Positions 25,365 through 33,579 of a stretch of 64,000 nt of DNA are shown here, one piece after another. The stretch comes from G963662905 sp963662905 (GTDB lineage Bacteria; Bacteroidota; Bacteroidia; Bacteroidales; WRLA01): the NCBI GenBank assembly GCA_963662905.2, contig CAXXFD010000003.1, positions 806,001 through 870,000 on the forward strand, in the 5' to 3' direction. Position numbers and translations under genes: made by a program. Positions within the stretch are counted from its first letter, which is position 1, and each line of letters opens with the position of its first letter. The notes beneath the pieces were generated by a model. That model was not told the origin of the DNA. It did not search any database and was given only the letters and a program-made list of their open reading frames with translations.

Positions 25365-26578
25365 GATGTTCGGACTGAAATTTCAGGATTATATTTTTGA
25401 TGAAAGAACCTAAGGCTTTTTGCCATCAGGTTTTCCTCGGCTTTAACTTCAACAGGAATAATTTTAGTATCGAATTGCATGATAAAATCAACTTCTCCGC
25501 TTGAGCTTTCTGCAGACCAATAAAATAAATTACTCTGCAAAATCTGCTGATAAACAAATTGTTCTGTCAAAGCGCCTTTAAATTCTTCAAAAATCTTATT
25601 CCCTTCAATTATAGATTTTTTATCCAAACCTGATAAAGCAGCCAATAAGCCGACATCTACAAAGAACACTTTAAAAGCACTTAAATCCAAGTATGATTTT
25701 AAGGGCATCCCCGGCTTTGAAACACGAAAAACCTTAGAAATCAAGCCACTTCCGATTAACCACTCAATGGCCAGTTCAAATTCTTTTGCCCTTGCTCCTT
25801 TTTTAATAAGCCCAAATACAAACTTTCTGCTTTCTCGTGATAACTGGGCAGGAATTGAGTTCCATACCCTGTTAATGCGGGGCACCAGCTCCATTGGTGC
25901 ATGCTTGGCAAAATCATTTTGATAGGCTGACAGAATATTTCCTTGTAATGACCTTACTGAATCAAAATCCTGATTTTCAACAAAATCACGTACAACTTCA
26001 GGCATTCCCCCAATAAAATAATAGTACCGAAGGGTAGTGATATACTTTTCTTTAAAGGTTTTTATTAAATCCCATTTCATGCTAAAAAGCAGTTCAACGA
26101 GCATATCCTCGCCTGATGCCAATAAAAACTCCAAATAAGATAATGGCTGCAGGTGAAGAAAATCAACTTTACCAACAGGAAATGATGATTTTTTTTGCAA
26201 GGAAATTCCAAGATAGGAACCTGCAGCCATAACATGAAACTCAGGTGCATTTTCGTAAAAATATTTTAATGCGGTTACTCCCCTTTCGGCTTCCTGTATC
26301 TCGTCCAAAATGATCAAAGTATCCTCAGGATTAGCCTTCACACCGGTTTCAACCTGCAAGGCCAAAAGAATTCGGGAAATATCAAAATCATTAGCAAAAA
26401 GGCTTTGCAATTGCTTTTTATCCTCAAAGTTCAGATATACAGTCTGTTTGTATTCATTCTTTCCAAATTCCTTCATCAACCAGGTTTTTCCAACCTGCCG
26501 GGCGCCCTGAAGCACCAAAGGTTTTCTGCCATTTTTATTCTTCCAGGCAAGTAGTTGTCCGTAGGCAGTTCTTCTCAT
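25361..26578 (-). CDS. AAA ATPase with DUF4143 domain, C-terminus cut by IS66
   Basis: 405 aa. The N-terminal AAA domain has Walker A GARQVGKTW (about residues 20-28) and Walker B LIILDEIQE (about 88-96). The C-terminal DUF4143 part has SGEVDFIMQ and IIPVEVKAEE, which look like the acidic and ExK pair of a PD-(D/E)XK nuclease fold. The last codons TCG and TAA use bases of the IS66 end, so the native C-terminus (roughly 25-30 residues by family length) is lost. A three-unit 32-bp repeat array precedes it. No obvious partner gene; similar ATPases at 30922 and 37499. The biological role of this family is not established. Confidence 0.8.
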   Translation of the reverse strand: MRRTAYGQLLAWKNKNGRKPLVLQGARQVGKTWLMKEFGKNEYKQTVYLNFEDKKQLQSLFANDFDISRILLALQVETGVKANPEDTLIILDEIQEAERGVTALKYFYENAPEFHVMAAGSYLGISLQKKSSFPVGKVDFLHLQPLSYLEFLLASGEDMLVELLFSMKWDLIKTFKEKYITTLRYYYFIGGMPEVVRDFVENQDFDSVRSLQGNILSAYQNDFAKHAPMELVPRINRVWNSIPAQLSRESRKFVFGLIKKGARAKEFELAIEWLIGSGLISKVFRVSKPGMPLKSYLDLSAFKVFFVDVGLLAALSGLDKKSIIEGNKIFEEFKGALTEQFVYQQILQSNLFYWSAESSSGEVDFIMQFDTKIIPVEVKAEENLMAKSLRFFHQKYNPEISVRTS

Positions 26579-26623
26579 TTCAATTATATTTTATTCACAT
26601 GAAATTAATTCCAATTTCAAAAA

Positions 26624-26719
26624 TACACTTTTTAGTCGGAATTTCTGTAGAATTTCACACTTTTTAGTCGGAAATTTTGTTAATTTCTACATTTATTAGT
26701 CGGAATTATAATTTAATTT
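26624..26719 (-). promoter_or_regulatory. three-unit 32-bp array upstream of ATPase gene 1
   Basis: Three units of exactly 32 bases (26624-26655, 26656-26687, 26688-26719). The core TTTTTAGTCGGAA (third unit TTATTAGTCGGAA) recurs at the same place, TAGTCGGA starting at 26633, 26665 and 26697. The array ends 45 bases before the start codon. It is probably an operator or iteron-like binding region. Confidence 0.8.
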
Positions 26720-26785
26720 ACAATTTTAATTAAATTTAAACAAAAATCTAAAGAGCCACATATGCCATTAAAAAATCAATTTCAG

Positions 26786-26824
26786 AAGGTTCTATTCGAA
26801 ATTTCACGGAAAGGAGCAATAAAA
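26786..26824 (+). repeat. GGTTCTA-type dispersed repeat, diverged copy
   Basis: AAGGTTCTATTCGAAATTTC, related to the copies at 14811, 20776 and 30431. Confidence 0.55.
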
Positions 26825-26887
26825 TATTCCAGAGGTTCATCCTCCCTTTACTGAGTAGTTTGTACTATGTCTGAGAAAAATCCTTAA

Positions 26888-28291
26888 TTACTTCTTCTCC
26901 AGCAACAGCACATTCTCCACATGATGCGTATGCGGGAACATATCCACAGGCTGTATGCGCGTAATTTGATACATATCCGACATTAAAGCCACATCACGCG
27001 CCTGTGTTGACGGATTACAGCTTACATAAACCACACGTTTTGGGGCTACCTGCAAAATCCTGCGCACAATTTTTTCGTGCATTCCTGCTCTTGGCGGGTC
27101 GGTGATCACCACATCGGGTTTGCCGTTTTCGCGTATAAATTCATGCGTCAGCACTTTGAGCATATCGCCTGCATGAAAAACAGTATTGTTGATACCATTG
27201 AGCTCCGAGTTGACACGTGCATCAAGGATTGCGGATTCGATAAACTCGATTCCCACAACTTTTTTGGCATATGGAGCCACATAATTGGCAATGGTTCCGG
27301 TTCCTGTATAAAGGTCATAAACAATTTCATCGCCGCTAAGGCCGGCATATTCCAATGTGAGGCGGTATAAAGCTTTTCCCTGTTCGGGATTGGTCTGGAA
27401 AAACGAGAGCGGCCCGATTTTAAATTTCAGTCCGTCCATTTCCTCGATCATATGGTCTTTACCATAATAAATATGGAATGGCAGATCGTTATAAATGTCA
27501 TTGTGCTTGGTATTGATGGAATACACCAAACTGGTAATCTGAGGGAATTTCCCGAGCAGGAAATCCAGTAGCAGCTCCCGTTTTTCCGGATCATCCTCTC
27601 CAAAAACCACAAGCACCATCAAATCGCCGGTTGAAGTATTGCGCACGATCAAATTACGCAGTAAACCTGTCCATCCCCTGATATTCAAAAAGCTCAGATC
27701 GTTTTCTATGGCAAAATCGCGCACAGCCAGTCGGATTTGGTTGGAAGGTTCTTCCTGCAAGTGGCATTCATCAATATCCAAAACACGGTCCCACATGCCG
27801 GGCAGATGGAATCCCAAACCGTTGTACTGACGGTCTTCGGACGGGATTTTAAACTCTTCGGGCAAAATCCAGCGTTTATTTCCGAAGGTAAATTCCAGTT
27901 TATTGCGGTAGTTATAGATTTTTTCGGAAGGAAGTATGGGCGCTATTTCGGGCAAATCCAGATGTCCGATACGTTCGAGATTATCCACAACCTGCTTTTG
28001 TTTATAAAAAAGCTGATGCTGATAATCCATATTCTGCCATTTGCATCCACCGCATGTTCCAAAATGGGCACATTTAGGGTCGGTACGCTTTTCTGAATAC
28101 TCATGGATTTTCACAGCCACGCCTTCGTTGTATGCCTTACGGATTTTAGTTGTCTGAATATCAACCAAATCGCCGGGAACAACATAAGGCACGAAAACCA
28201 CTTTATTCTCCTGGCGTGCCACTGCTTTTCCCTGAGCTCCTGCATCGAGAATGCGCATATTTTCCAACAAAGGCTTTTTCCTTTTTCCCAT
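26888..28291 (-). CDS. rlmD: 23S rRNA (uracil-5-)-methyltransferase RlmD
   Basis: 467 aa. Methylates a uracil of 23S rRNA using SAM. It has an N-terminal TRAM domain (about residues 8-65), an iron-sulphur cluster motif CAHFGTCGGCKW (Cys spacing C-x5-C-x2-C), a SAM-binding VYDLYTGTGTIANY near 300, DPPRAGMHEK, and the catalytic VSCNPSTQARD near the C-terminus. A TACTTTTG promoter box lies about 20 bases upstream of the start. The closely related RlmC/TrmA-type enzymes share most of these features, but the cluster and TRAM domain favour the RlmD/RumA group. Confidence 0.9.
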   Translation of the reverse strand: MGKRKKPLLENMRILDAGAQGKAVARQENKVVFVPYVVPGDLVDIQTTKIRKAYNEGVAVKIHEYSEKRTDPKCAHFGTCGGCKWQNMDYQHQLFYKQKQVVDNLERIGHLDLPEIAPILPSEKIYNYRNKLEFTFGNKRWILPEEFKIPSEDRQYNGLGFHLPGMWDRVLDIDECHLQEEPSNQIRLAVRDFAIENDLSFLNIRGWTGLLRNLIVRNTSTGDLMVLVVFGEDDPEKRELLLDFLLGKFPQITSLVYSINTKHNDIYNDLPFHIYYGKDHMIEEMDGLKFKIGPLSFFQTNPEQGKALYRLTLEYAGLSGDEIVYDLYTGTGTIANYVAPYAKKVVGIEFIESAILDARVNSELNGINNTVFHAGDMLKVLTHEFIRENGKPDVVITDPPRAGMHEKIVRRILQVAPKRVVYVSCNPSTQARDVALMSDMYQITRIQPVDMFPHTHHVENVLLLEKK

Positions 28292-28310
28292 AGCATAAAA
28301 ATTAAGAGGG

Positions 28311-28318
28311 CAAAAGTA
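28311..28318 (-). promoter_or_regulatory. -7 box of rlmD
   Basis: TACTTTTG on the minus strand, 20 bases before the rlmD ATG. Confidence 0.55.
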
Positions 28319-28442
28319 CCTAAATCCCCGCTAAGAACATCGATGCTTAAAATAAAATCTAAGCTCCTGCGTTTAAATCCTGACAGGCCATAAAGGCCAT
28401 AAAGCAGCTGGATACATTAAATACGATTTATCGTCTGATTTG

Positions 28443-28450
28443 TATTTTTG
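28443..28450 (+). promoter_or_regulatory. -7 box of porQ
   Basis: TATTTTTG on the plus strand, 33 bases before the porQ GTG start. Confidence 0.5.
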
Positions 28451-28482
28451 CATACTTTTACATCCAAATTAAGAATATAATT

Positions 28483-29556
28483 GTGAACAAGAAACTTCTA
28501 CTGATAGCTTCGATCATCATCCTGATAAGCGGACAAAAATCTTTTGCACAAATTGGTGGCGACAATGTTTATGAATTCCTGAACCTGACCAGCTCTGCCC
28601 GGGCAGCAGCTTTGGGCAATAATATGATTGCTGTGAAAGACAACGACATCAATACGGCACTCAACAACCCTTCATTGATAACGCCCGAAATGCATAATCA
28701 GCTGGGATTGAGCTTTGTTGATTTCTATTCCGACATCAATTACGGTTTTGTATCCTACGGGCGCACGTTCAAAGAAATCGGGAGCTTTGTTGGATCGATG
28801 CAATACATTAATTATGGTACATTTACGGAAGCTGATGCCACCGGACAAACTTACGGTGATTTTACAGCCGGCGAATACGCCATGACCATCGGCTGGGGCC
28901 GTAGTTTGGATTCCAATTTTTCGATTGGAGCCAATTTTAAGATGATTTATTCTTCCATGCATTCGTATAATTCAATGGGAATGGCTGTGGATGTTGGTGG
29001 TTCGTACCATAACAGCGAGAAAAATTTCACGATTTCATTGGTTGCGCGCAATATCGGGATGCAGCTGAGTGCTTATGATGGTGGTGAACGCGAACCGCTG
29101 CCCTTCGAAATTCAGCTGGGCTTATCCAAACGCTTGCAGCACCTTCCCTTCCGCTATTATATTATGGTCAATCATATGGAAAAATGGGACCTCACTTATG
29201 ATGATCCATTGGAAGAAGAGCTGGATCCGGTTACCGGCGAAGTAAAAGAAGACAGCGGCCTCTCAAAATTTGGCGATAAATTTATGCGCCATATTGTTGT
29301 GGGCGGAGAGATTAATCCCGTTAAAAGCCTGAGCATCCGAATCGGATACAATTATCAGCGCAGGCAGGAGCTTAAAATAGCCGACAATGCTTCCACGGTT
29401 GGGTTTTCATGGGGTATCGGATTAAGGATCAAAGCATTCAGCATTAACTACAGCCGATCCACTTACCATTTGAACGGCTCACCGAACTACATCACTCTGA
29501 GTACCGATCTGGATAAACTATTCAAACGCAGCAAGCAAATTCCTAAGGAAGACTAA
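28483..29556 (+). CDS. porQ: type IX secretion system protein PorQ
   Basis: 357 aa, an outer-membrane beta-barrel of the PorV/PorQ group needed for attaching or delivering T9SS cargo. After a signal peptide (residues 2-22, ending SFAQ) comes the typical start GGDNVYEFLNLTSSARAAALG, followed by alternating beta strands and an ending in NYSRSTYHLNG. The start codon is GTG. It links well with the T9SS cargo proteins in this window. The stop is 2 bases before ispH, so the two are probably co-transcribed. Confidence 0.85.
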   Translation: MNKKLLLIASIIILISGQKSFAQIGGDNVYEFLNLTSSARAAALGNNMIAVKDNDINTALNNPSLITPEMHNQLGLSFVDFYSDINYGFVSYGRTFKEIGSFVGSMQYINYGTFTEADATGQTYGDFTAGEYAMTIGWGRSLDSNFSIGANFKMIYSSMHSYNSMGMAVDVGGSYHNSEKNFTISLVARNIGMQLSAYDGGEREPLPFEIQLGLSKRLQHLPFRYYIMVNHMEKWDLTYDDPLEEELDPVTGEVKEDSGLSKFGDKFMRHIVVGGEINPVKSLSIRIGYNYQRRQELKIADNASTVGFSWGIGLRIKAFSINYSRSTYHLNGSPNYITLSTDLDKLFKRSKQIPKED

Positions 29557-29558
29557 TC

Positions 29559-30443
29559 ATGATCCCAATTTTTATTGATGAAGATGCCGGATTTTGTTTT
29601 GGCGTGGTAAAAGCTATTGAAACTGCAGAAAACAAACTCAAATCCGACACGAAGCTGTATTGCCTCGGCGATATCGTTCACAATGAAGGCGAGATTGAAC
29701 GACTTGAAAAACAAGGTCTTATTACAATTTCCCGCGATCAGTTACCGGTTTTGGAAAATCAGGAAGTACTGATCCGGGCGCATGGTGAAGCACCGGAAAC
29801 CTATCAACTGGCAAAAAAACACAATATCCGCATCACCGATGCCACCTGCCCTATTGTAATCAAATTGCAGGAAAGGATTAAAAAAAATTGGGAAAGCTTG
29901 CGAAATACAAAAGGGCAAATTGTAATTTACGGCAAGGCAAACCATCCGGAAGTAATTGGATTAAACGGTCAAACTGATAATGAAGGAATTGTGGTTGAAG
30001 GCATGCATGACCTGGAAAAAATAGATTTTCATCGCCCCATCAGCATGTACAGCCAAACCACCAAAAGCCTGGAATCTTATCAGGAGCTGGGGGATGCCAT
30101 CAGGCAAAAAGCTGCGGAAGCGGGAAACAAAAATATTGAAATCCACCCCAGTGTATGTCGTAAAGTAGCCAACCGCAGCCAAAGCCTGAAAGTTTTCGCC
30201 AAAAAATTTGATTGCATTTTATTTGTCAGCGGCAAAAAGAGCTCCAACGGGAATTACCTCTACCACATCGCATTGGCCGAAAATCCAAATACACATTTCC
30301 TTTCCCATCCATCAGAAATTAAAAAAGAATGGATTTCCGGAGCGAAAAGTATTGGCATTAGTGGTGCCACATCAACTCCGGCATGGTTAATGGAAGATGT
30401 GCGCGCCCGGGCGGAAGGCATTTTAAACAAAAGGTTCTACTGA
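29559..30443 (+). CDS. ispH: 4-hydroxy-3-methylbut-2-enyl diphosphate reductase
   Basis: 294 aa. The last enzyme of the MEP route, a [4Fe-4S] protein that makes IPP and DMAPP. Three conserved cysteines can be placed: Cys13 in GFCFGV, one in DATCPIV (about 96) and one in SVCRKVANRSQ (about 200). HPEVIGLNGQ has the catalytic Glu and YSQTTKS the conserved Thr. The enzyme thus looks intact although a near-complete mevalonate operon is also present in the window. The final codons and stop (KRFY then TGA) lie within a GGTTCTACT dispersed repeat, so the C-terminal end may have been altered by its insertion. Confidence 0.93.
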   Translation: MIPIFIDEDAGFCFGVVKAIETAENKLKSDTKLYCLGDIVHNEGEIERLEKQGLITISRDQLPVLENQEVLIRAHGEAPETYQLAKKHNIRITDATCPIVIKLQERIKKNWESLRNTKGQIVIYGKANHPEVIGLNGQTDNEGIVVEGMHDLEKIDFHRPISMYSQTTKSLESYQELGDAIRQKAAEAGNKNIEIHPSVCRKVANRSQSLKVFAKKFDCILFVSGKKSSNGNYLYHIALAENPNTHFLSHPSEIKKEWISGAKSIGISGATSTPAWLMEDVRARAEGILNKRFY

Positions 30444-30784
30444 GAATTTCGTGGGTTCTTATAAAATTTGAGATGAAAAGCATTGAGAAATATTTTCGTA
30501 TAATATTTATGCGAGGAATCTGAGCTCCAACAGATTCCTCGCTCCACAAAGCCTTAATCACTTCGTTTGGCTTTGTTCCGGTCGGAATGAAGCTGTTTAT
30601 TAGGCGTTTAAGGCAAATGCGGCGAGGACGTATTTATAATATCCTACCTTGTCCTCGCCGCATTTGCCTCCTGACTTCATTAAAACGCGTCATCCCGACA
30701 AAGATTTCCGAAGCATGAGGATGGCTTTGGAGGGATCTGTTGGAGATTTAAATTTTGTCTTTCCACAAAATTCCTAGTAGAACC
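30431..30784. repeat. 354-bp MITE-like inverted-repeat element
   Basis: Bounded by AAGGTTCTACTGAGAATTTC (30431 on) and, inverted, GGTTCTACTAGGAATTTTG (30784 back). Inside, CTCCAACAGATTCCTC (30525) mirrors CTCCAACAGATCCCTC read on the minus strand from about 30745. At the centre is a perfect 19-bp inverted repeat (30611-30629 and 30651-30669) with a 21-base loop. There is no coding frame. It is probably a non-autonomous or regulatory repeat, partly matching copy A at 391-460. Confidence 0.75.
30611..30669. repeat. perfect 19-bp inverted repeat, 21-base loop
   Basis: AGGCAAATGCGGCGAGGAC and its exact reverse complement. GC-rich stem in AT-rich surroundings; it would form a stable hairpin in RNA or cruciform in DNA. 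Confidence 0.9.
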
Positions 30785-30818
30785 AAATGAAATATCCTAA
30801 GGCATTGGTTTTCAATCT

Positions 30819-30851
30819 ATTCATTGGATGACTTGAAGTCATCCGATGAAT
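30819..30851. repeat. 33-bp stem-loop repeat, copy 5
   Basis: ATTCATTGGATGA and TCATCCGATGAAT around CTTGAAG. It lies downstream of ATPase gene 2, about 16 kb from copies 1-3. Confidence 0.8.
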
Positions 30852-30921
30852 GGTAACAGTCTTACAATATCGGGATTAAATTCTAAAATTGTAAGAATAT
30901 ATTTTTTACTGTCCCAAAAAA

Positions 30922-32049
30922 TTATAGTATAAAATCCTGATAGTTTTCCCGATTAACGAGCTGAAAATCATTTCCATAATCAGCGTTCCATGTTTTAGGG
31001 GCACGGGCTTTTGATTTTCCGGCTATCATTTCGTAGGCATAAAATTTTCCGTTTCGTTCCTCGATATAGTCGATTTCTGTTCCCCTATATGTCCTCCAAA
31101 AATATTTGGAAGCGTCCATTCTATTAAATTGCAAGTATTTAATCCGCTCAGAAATCATAAAATTTTCCCAGAGAAGCCCCATATCGTTTCTGTTTTCGGG
31201 AAGGCTCAAATCATTGATAATTTGGTTTCGGATTCCATTATCATAGAAAAAATATTTTTGCGATTTACTCACTTCTTTACGCGGATTTCGGCTTAAAGCC
31301 GACAAACTAAAGATGATAAAAGATTGCTCCAAAAGATACAGATAGCGCTCGACTGTTTCCCGGTTTAAAGCAAGCTGCTTTCCCAACTCATGCAAAGAAA
31401 CCTGAGAACCAACCTGATAGGCCAGTAATTTTAGCAAATTCCTGATTTTAACCGGATATCGGATATTTTCCAATTCCAGGATATCCTTAAACAAAAGAGA
31501 ATCGGTAACATCGCTCAGGTAATCCGCTTTTGCCTCAAAACCATCAGTCTGAATTACTTCTGGATAAGAGCCAAAAATCAGCCGCTCATCCAGCTGATCA
31601 TTCAGCTCAAACAAATTCATTTCCTGCGATAATTCCTGCATGGAAACGGGCAAAAGAGTATAAACTTTTTTTCGGCCTGCCAGAGATTCCGTAACGCTAC
31701 CCGAAAGCAGAAAGGAAGAGGAACCCGTAACCAAAATTTTCAATTCAGGAATTTCATCATGCAAAATCTTGAGGTTCAATCCAATATCAGGGATGCGGTG
31801 TCCTTCGTCAATAAACAGCATTTCATAACCTGATACCAGCGAACGCAATAATCGCAGATCACGGCTGGACAGCACATCAAGGTACTTTACTTCATCTGCA
31901 TTAACCATCAAGGTTTTGAAAGGCAATTCAGAAATTACCTCTCCGGATAAGGTTGTTTTTCCCGATTGACGCGGCCCATAAAGCAAAATTACTTTGTTCA
32001 GGCCGGTCAAATCCCGCAGCAGCGATTGTTTGATTATGCGATGTATCAT
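30922..32049 (-). CDS. AAA ATPase with DUF4143 domain, gene 2
   Basis: About 375 aa from ATG 32049 (MIHRIIKQSLLRDL); an in-frame ATG six codons upstream is open but the chosen start lines up with ATPase 3 (MVERILEQKII). Walker A is GPRQSGKTT, Walker B MLFIDEGHRIPD, and a winged-helix-like segment follows near 200-250 (LHELGKQLALNRETVERYL). The C-terminus has GTEIDYIEERNG but the expected ExK is replaced by YEMIAGK, so any nuclease activity is doubtful. It stands alone with its own palindromic three-unit array. Function unknown. Confidence 0.8.
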   Translation of the reverse strand: MIHRIIKQSLLRDLTGLNKVILLYGPRQSGKTTLSGEVISELPFKTLMVNADEVKYLDVLSSRDLRLLRSLVSGYEMLFIDEGHRIPDIGLNLKILHDEIPELKILVTGSSSFLLSGSVTESLAGRKKVYTLLPVSMQELSQEMNLFELNDQLDERLIFGSYPEVIQTDGFEAKADYLSDVTDSLLFKDILELENIRYPVKIRNLLKLLAYQVGSQVSLHELGKQLALNRETVERYLYLLEQSFIIFSLSALSRNPRKEVSKSQKYFFYDNGIRNQIINDLSLPENRNDMGLLWENFMISERIKYLQFNRMDASKYFWRTYRGTEIDYIEERNGKFYAYEMIAGKSKARAPKTWNADYGNDFQLVNRENYQDFIL

Positions 32050-32074
32050 GACACTAATTTTATTCAAAGGTAGA

Positions 32075-32165
32075 AAATTTATGGTTAACCATAAAATTTA
32101 CCCGTTAAATTTTATGGTTAACCATAAAAATTTGCGTATAAAATTTATGGTTTTATAAAATGAGC
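32075..32165 (-). promoter_or_regulatory. three-unit 33-bp array upstream of ATPase gene 2
   Basis: TTTATGGTTAACCATAAA is a perfect 18-bp palindrome at 32078-32095 and again at 32111-32128. A third, half-preserved unit (TTTATGGTTTTATAAA) starts at 32144. The spacing is 33 bases each time. It lies directly before the gene. Confidence 0.85.
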
Positions 32166-32288
32166 TTAGAAATAGACTTCATCAAATCGAGATAGCAGAC
32201 GCTGAAAAGGAGCACAATAACGGCATCGTAAAAATAATTTGGTCTAAAAAGTGCAAAACTTACACTTAAGTCGTTAATAATTTTAGTG

Positions 32289-32296
32289 TATTTTTG
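32289..32296 (+). promoter_or_regulatory. -7 box of the beta-lactamase-like lipoprotein gene
   Basis: TATTTTTG followed by C, 52 bases before the ATG at 32349. Confidence 0.5.
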
Positions 32297-32348
32297 CAGC
32301 CTTTGGCTTTTGGCAGCTATATCTTTGTATCTCAGATTAATATAGTGC

Positions 32349-33509
32349 ATGAATCGAATTAACTGGAAATTTTACCTCATATTTATCCCGCTCCTGTTTT
32401 TTAGCTGTTCGCATCAGGAGGCACAGCAAAGAACATTGGAGAGCATCAATCTCAGCACCTTTCATTACGAACCGGCACCATTAAGTTTCTCTGCAAAAAA
32501 ACTTAACGACCTACAGGAAAAACTGCATAAAACCCTAAAAAACAGTGGATTTAATGGCAATGCTTTGGTAATGTACAAAGGCAATAAAATCCTGGAATAT
32601 TCGCATGGGTATGGTGATTTTGGCCAGAGGAAGAAGCTTTGCCCCGATTCTCCTTTTCAGATGGCATCGGTGAGCAAGCCTTTCACAGCTACTGCGGTCC
32701 TGATGCTGTGCAACCAGGGAAAAATTCAATTGGATGACAGTGTTTTTCATTATATCCCGGAGTTCCCCTATGAAAATATCACCATTCGCCAGATGCTCAC
32801 CCATACCAGTGGTTTGCAAAATTATATGTACCTGGTGGATCAGTATTGGGACAAGGAAAAAGCATTGACCAATGAGGATGTGCTAAACCTCATCATCAAA
32901 TACAAACTTCCGTTAAATTTCAGGCCGGGAAGGCGCTTTCTGTATTCCAATACCGGTTATGCAATGCTGGCTTTGCTTGTAGAGCGTGTCAGCGGGCAAG
33001 CTTATCCGGACTGGGTTCAAGAAAATATTTTTAATCCGTTGGGAATGGAGCACAGTTTTGCCTGGAACAAAAGTACTTACGATACAATTTCATGCCCTGT
33101 AAAAGGTTATACCACATCACGCAGGTGGCGCAGGAATTACGATTTCGATCCATTGGATCAGGTAGTTGGCGATAAAAGCATTTTTACAACAATAGGCGAC
33201 ATGGCACAATGGGACCGGGCATTACAGCAAAACTACCTGCTCCCCGACAGCCTGGCAAATTTAGCCTATCAAAAAACAAAACTCCGTTGGCGCACAGTAA
33301 ATTACGGTTTGGGGTGGCGCTTAAAAAAATACGGCTCGCGCGAAGCCATTTATCATAACGGCCTTTGGAACGGTTTTACGGCAAGTCACACCCGTTTTCC
33401 GGAAGACGACCTCAGCATCATATTAATGAGCAATACCAAAAGCCGGGTCGCAACTCTGGTAAACAGTTTGCAAAGTCAGTTTTTTAATGAAATTGAGCAG
33501 GGCGATTAG
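32349..33509 (+). CDS. serine hydrolase lipoprotein, class C beta-lactamase / DD-peptidase family
   Basis: 386 aa. A lipoprotein signal with lipobox LLFFSC (Cys20) predicts a membrane-anchored periplasmic protein. The three active-site motifs of the family are present: SVSK (Ser107, Lys110), YSN in RRFLYSNTGYAML (about 198), and HNG near the C-terminus (YHNGLWNGF). Such proteins act as DD-carboxypeptidases, esterases or peptidases; there is no sign that it confers drug resistance. Followed by an unrelated transporter. Confidence 0.85.
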   Translation: MNRINWKFYLIFIPLLFFSCSHQEAQQRTLESINLSTFHYEPAPLSFSAKKLNDLQEKLHKTLKNSGFNGNALVMYKGNKILEYSHGYGDFGQRKKLCPDSPFQMASVSKPFTATAVLMLCNQGKIQLDDSVFHYIPEFPYENITIRQMLTHTSGLQNYMYLVDQYWDKEKALTNEDVLNLIIKYKLPLNFRPGRRFLYSNTGYAMLALLVERVSGQAYPDWVQENIFNPLGMEHSFAWNKSTYDTISCPVKGYTTSRRWRRNYDFDPLDQVVGDKSIFTTIGDMAQWDRALQQNYLLPDSLANLAYQKTKLRWRTVNYGLGWRLKKYGSREAIYHNGLWNGFTASHTRFPEDDLSIILMSNTKSRVATLVNSLQSQFFNEIEQGD

Positions 33510-33579
33510 TCCACGGGCAGGCAAAGTTCAAAACAAAACACCTAATGGGCTGTTTCCCTGTTTATAAATCCCAATCAAA

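Noticed and set aside
32349..33509. Serine hydrolase as a resistance beta-lactamase
   Set aside because: Lipoprotein with the general class C/DD-peptidase motifs; no mobile or resistance context.
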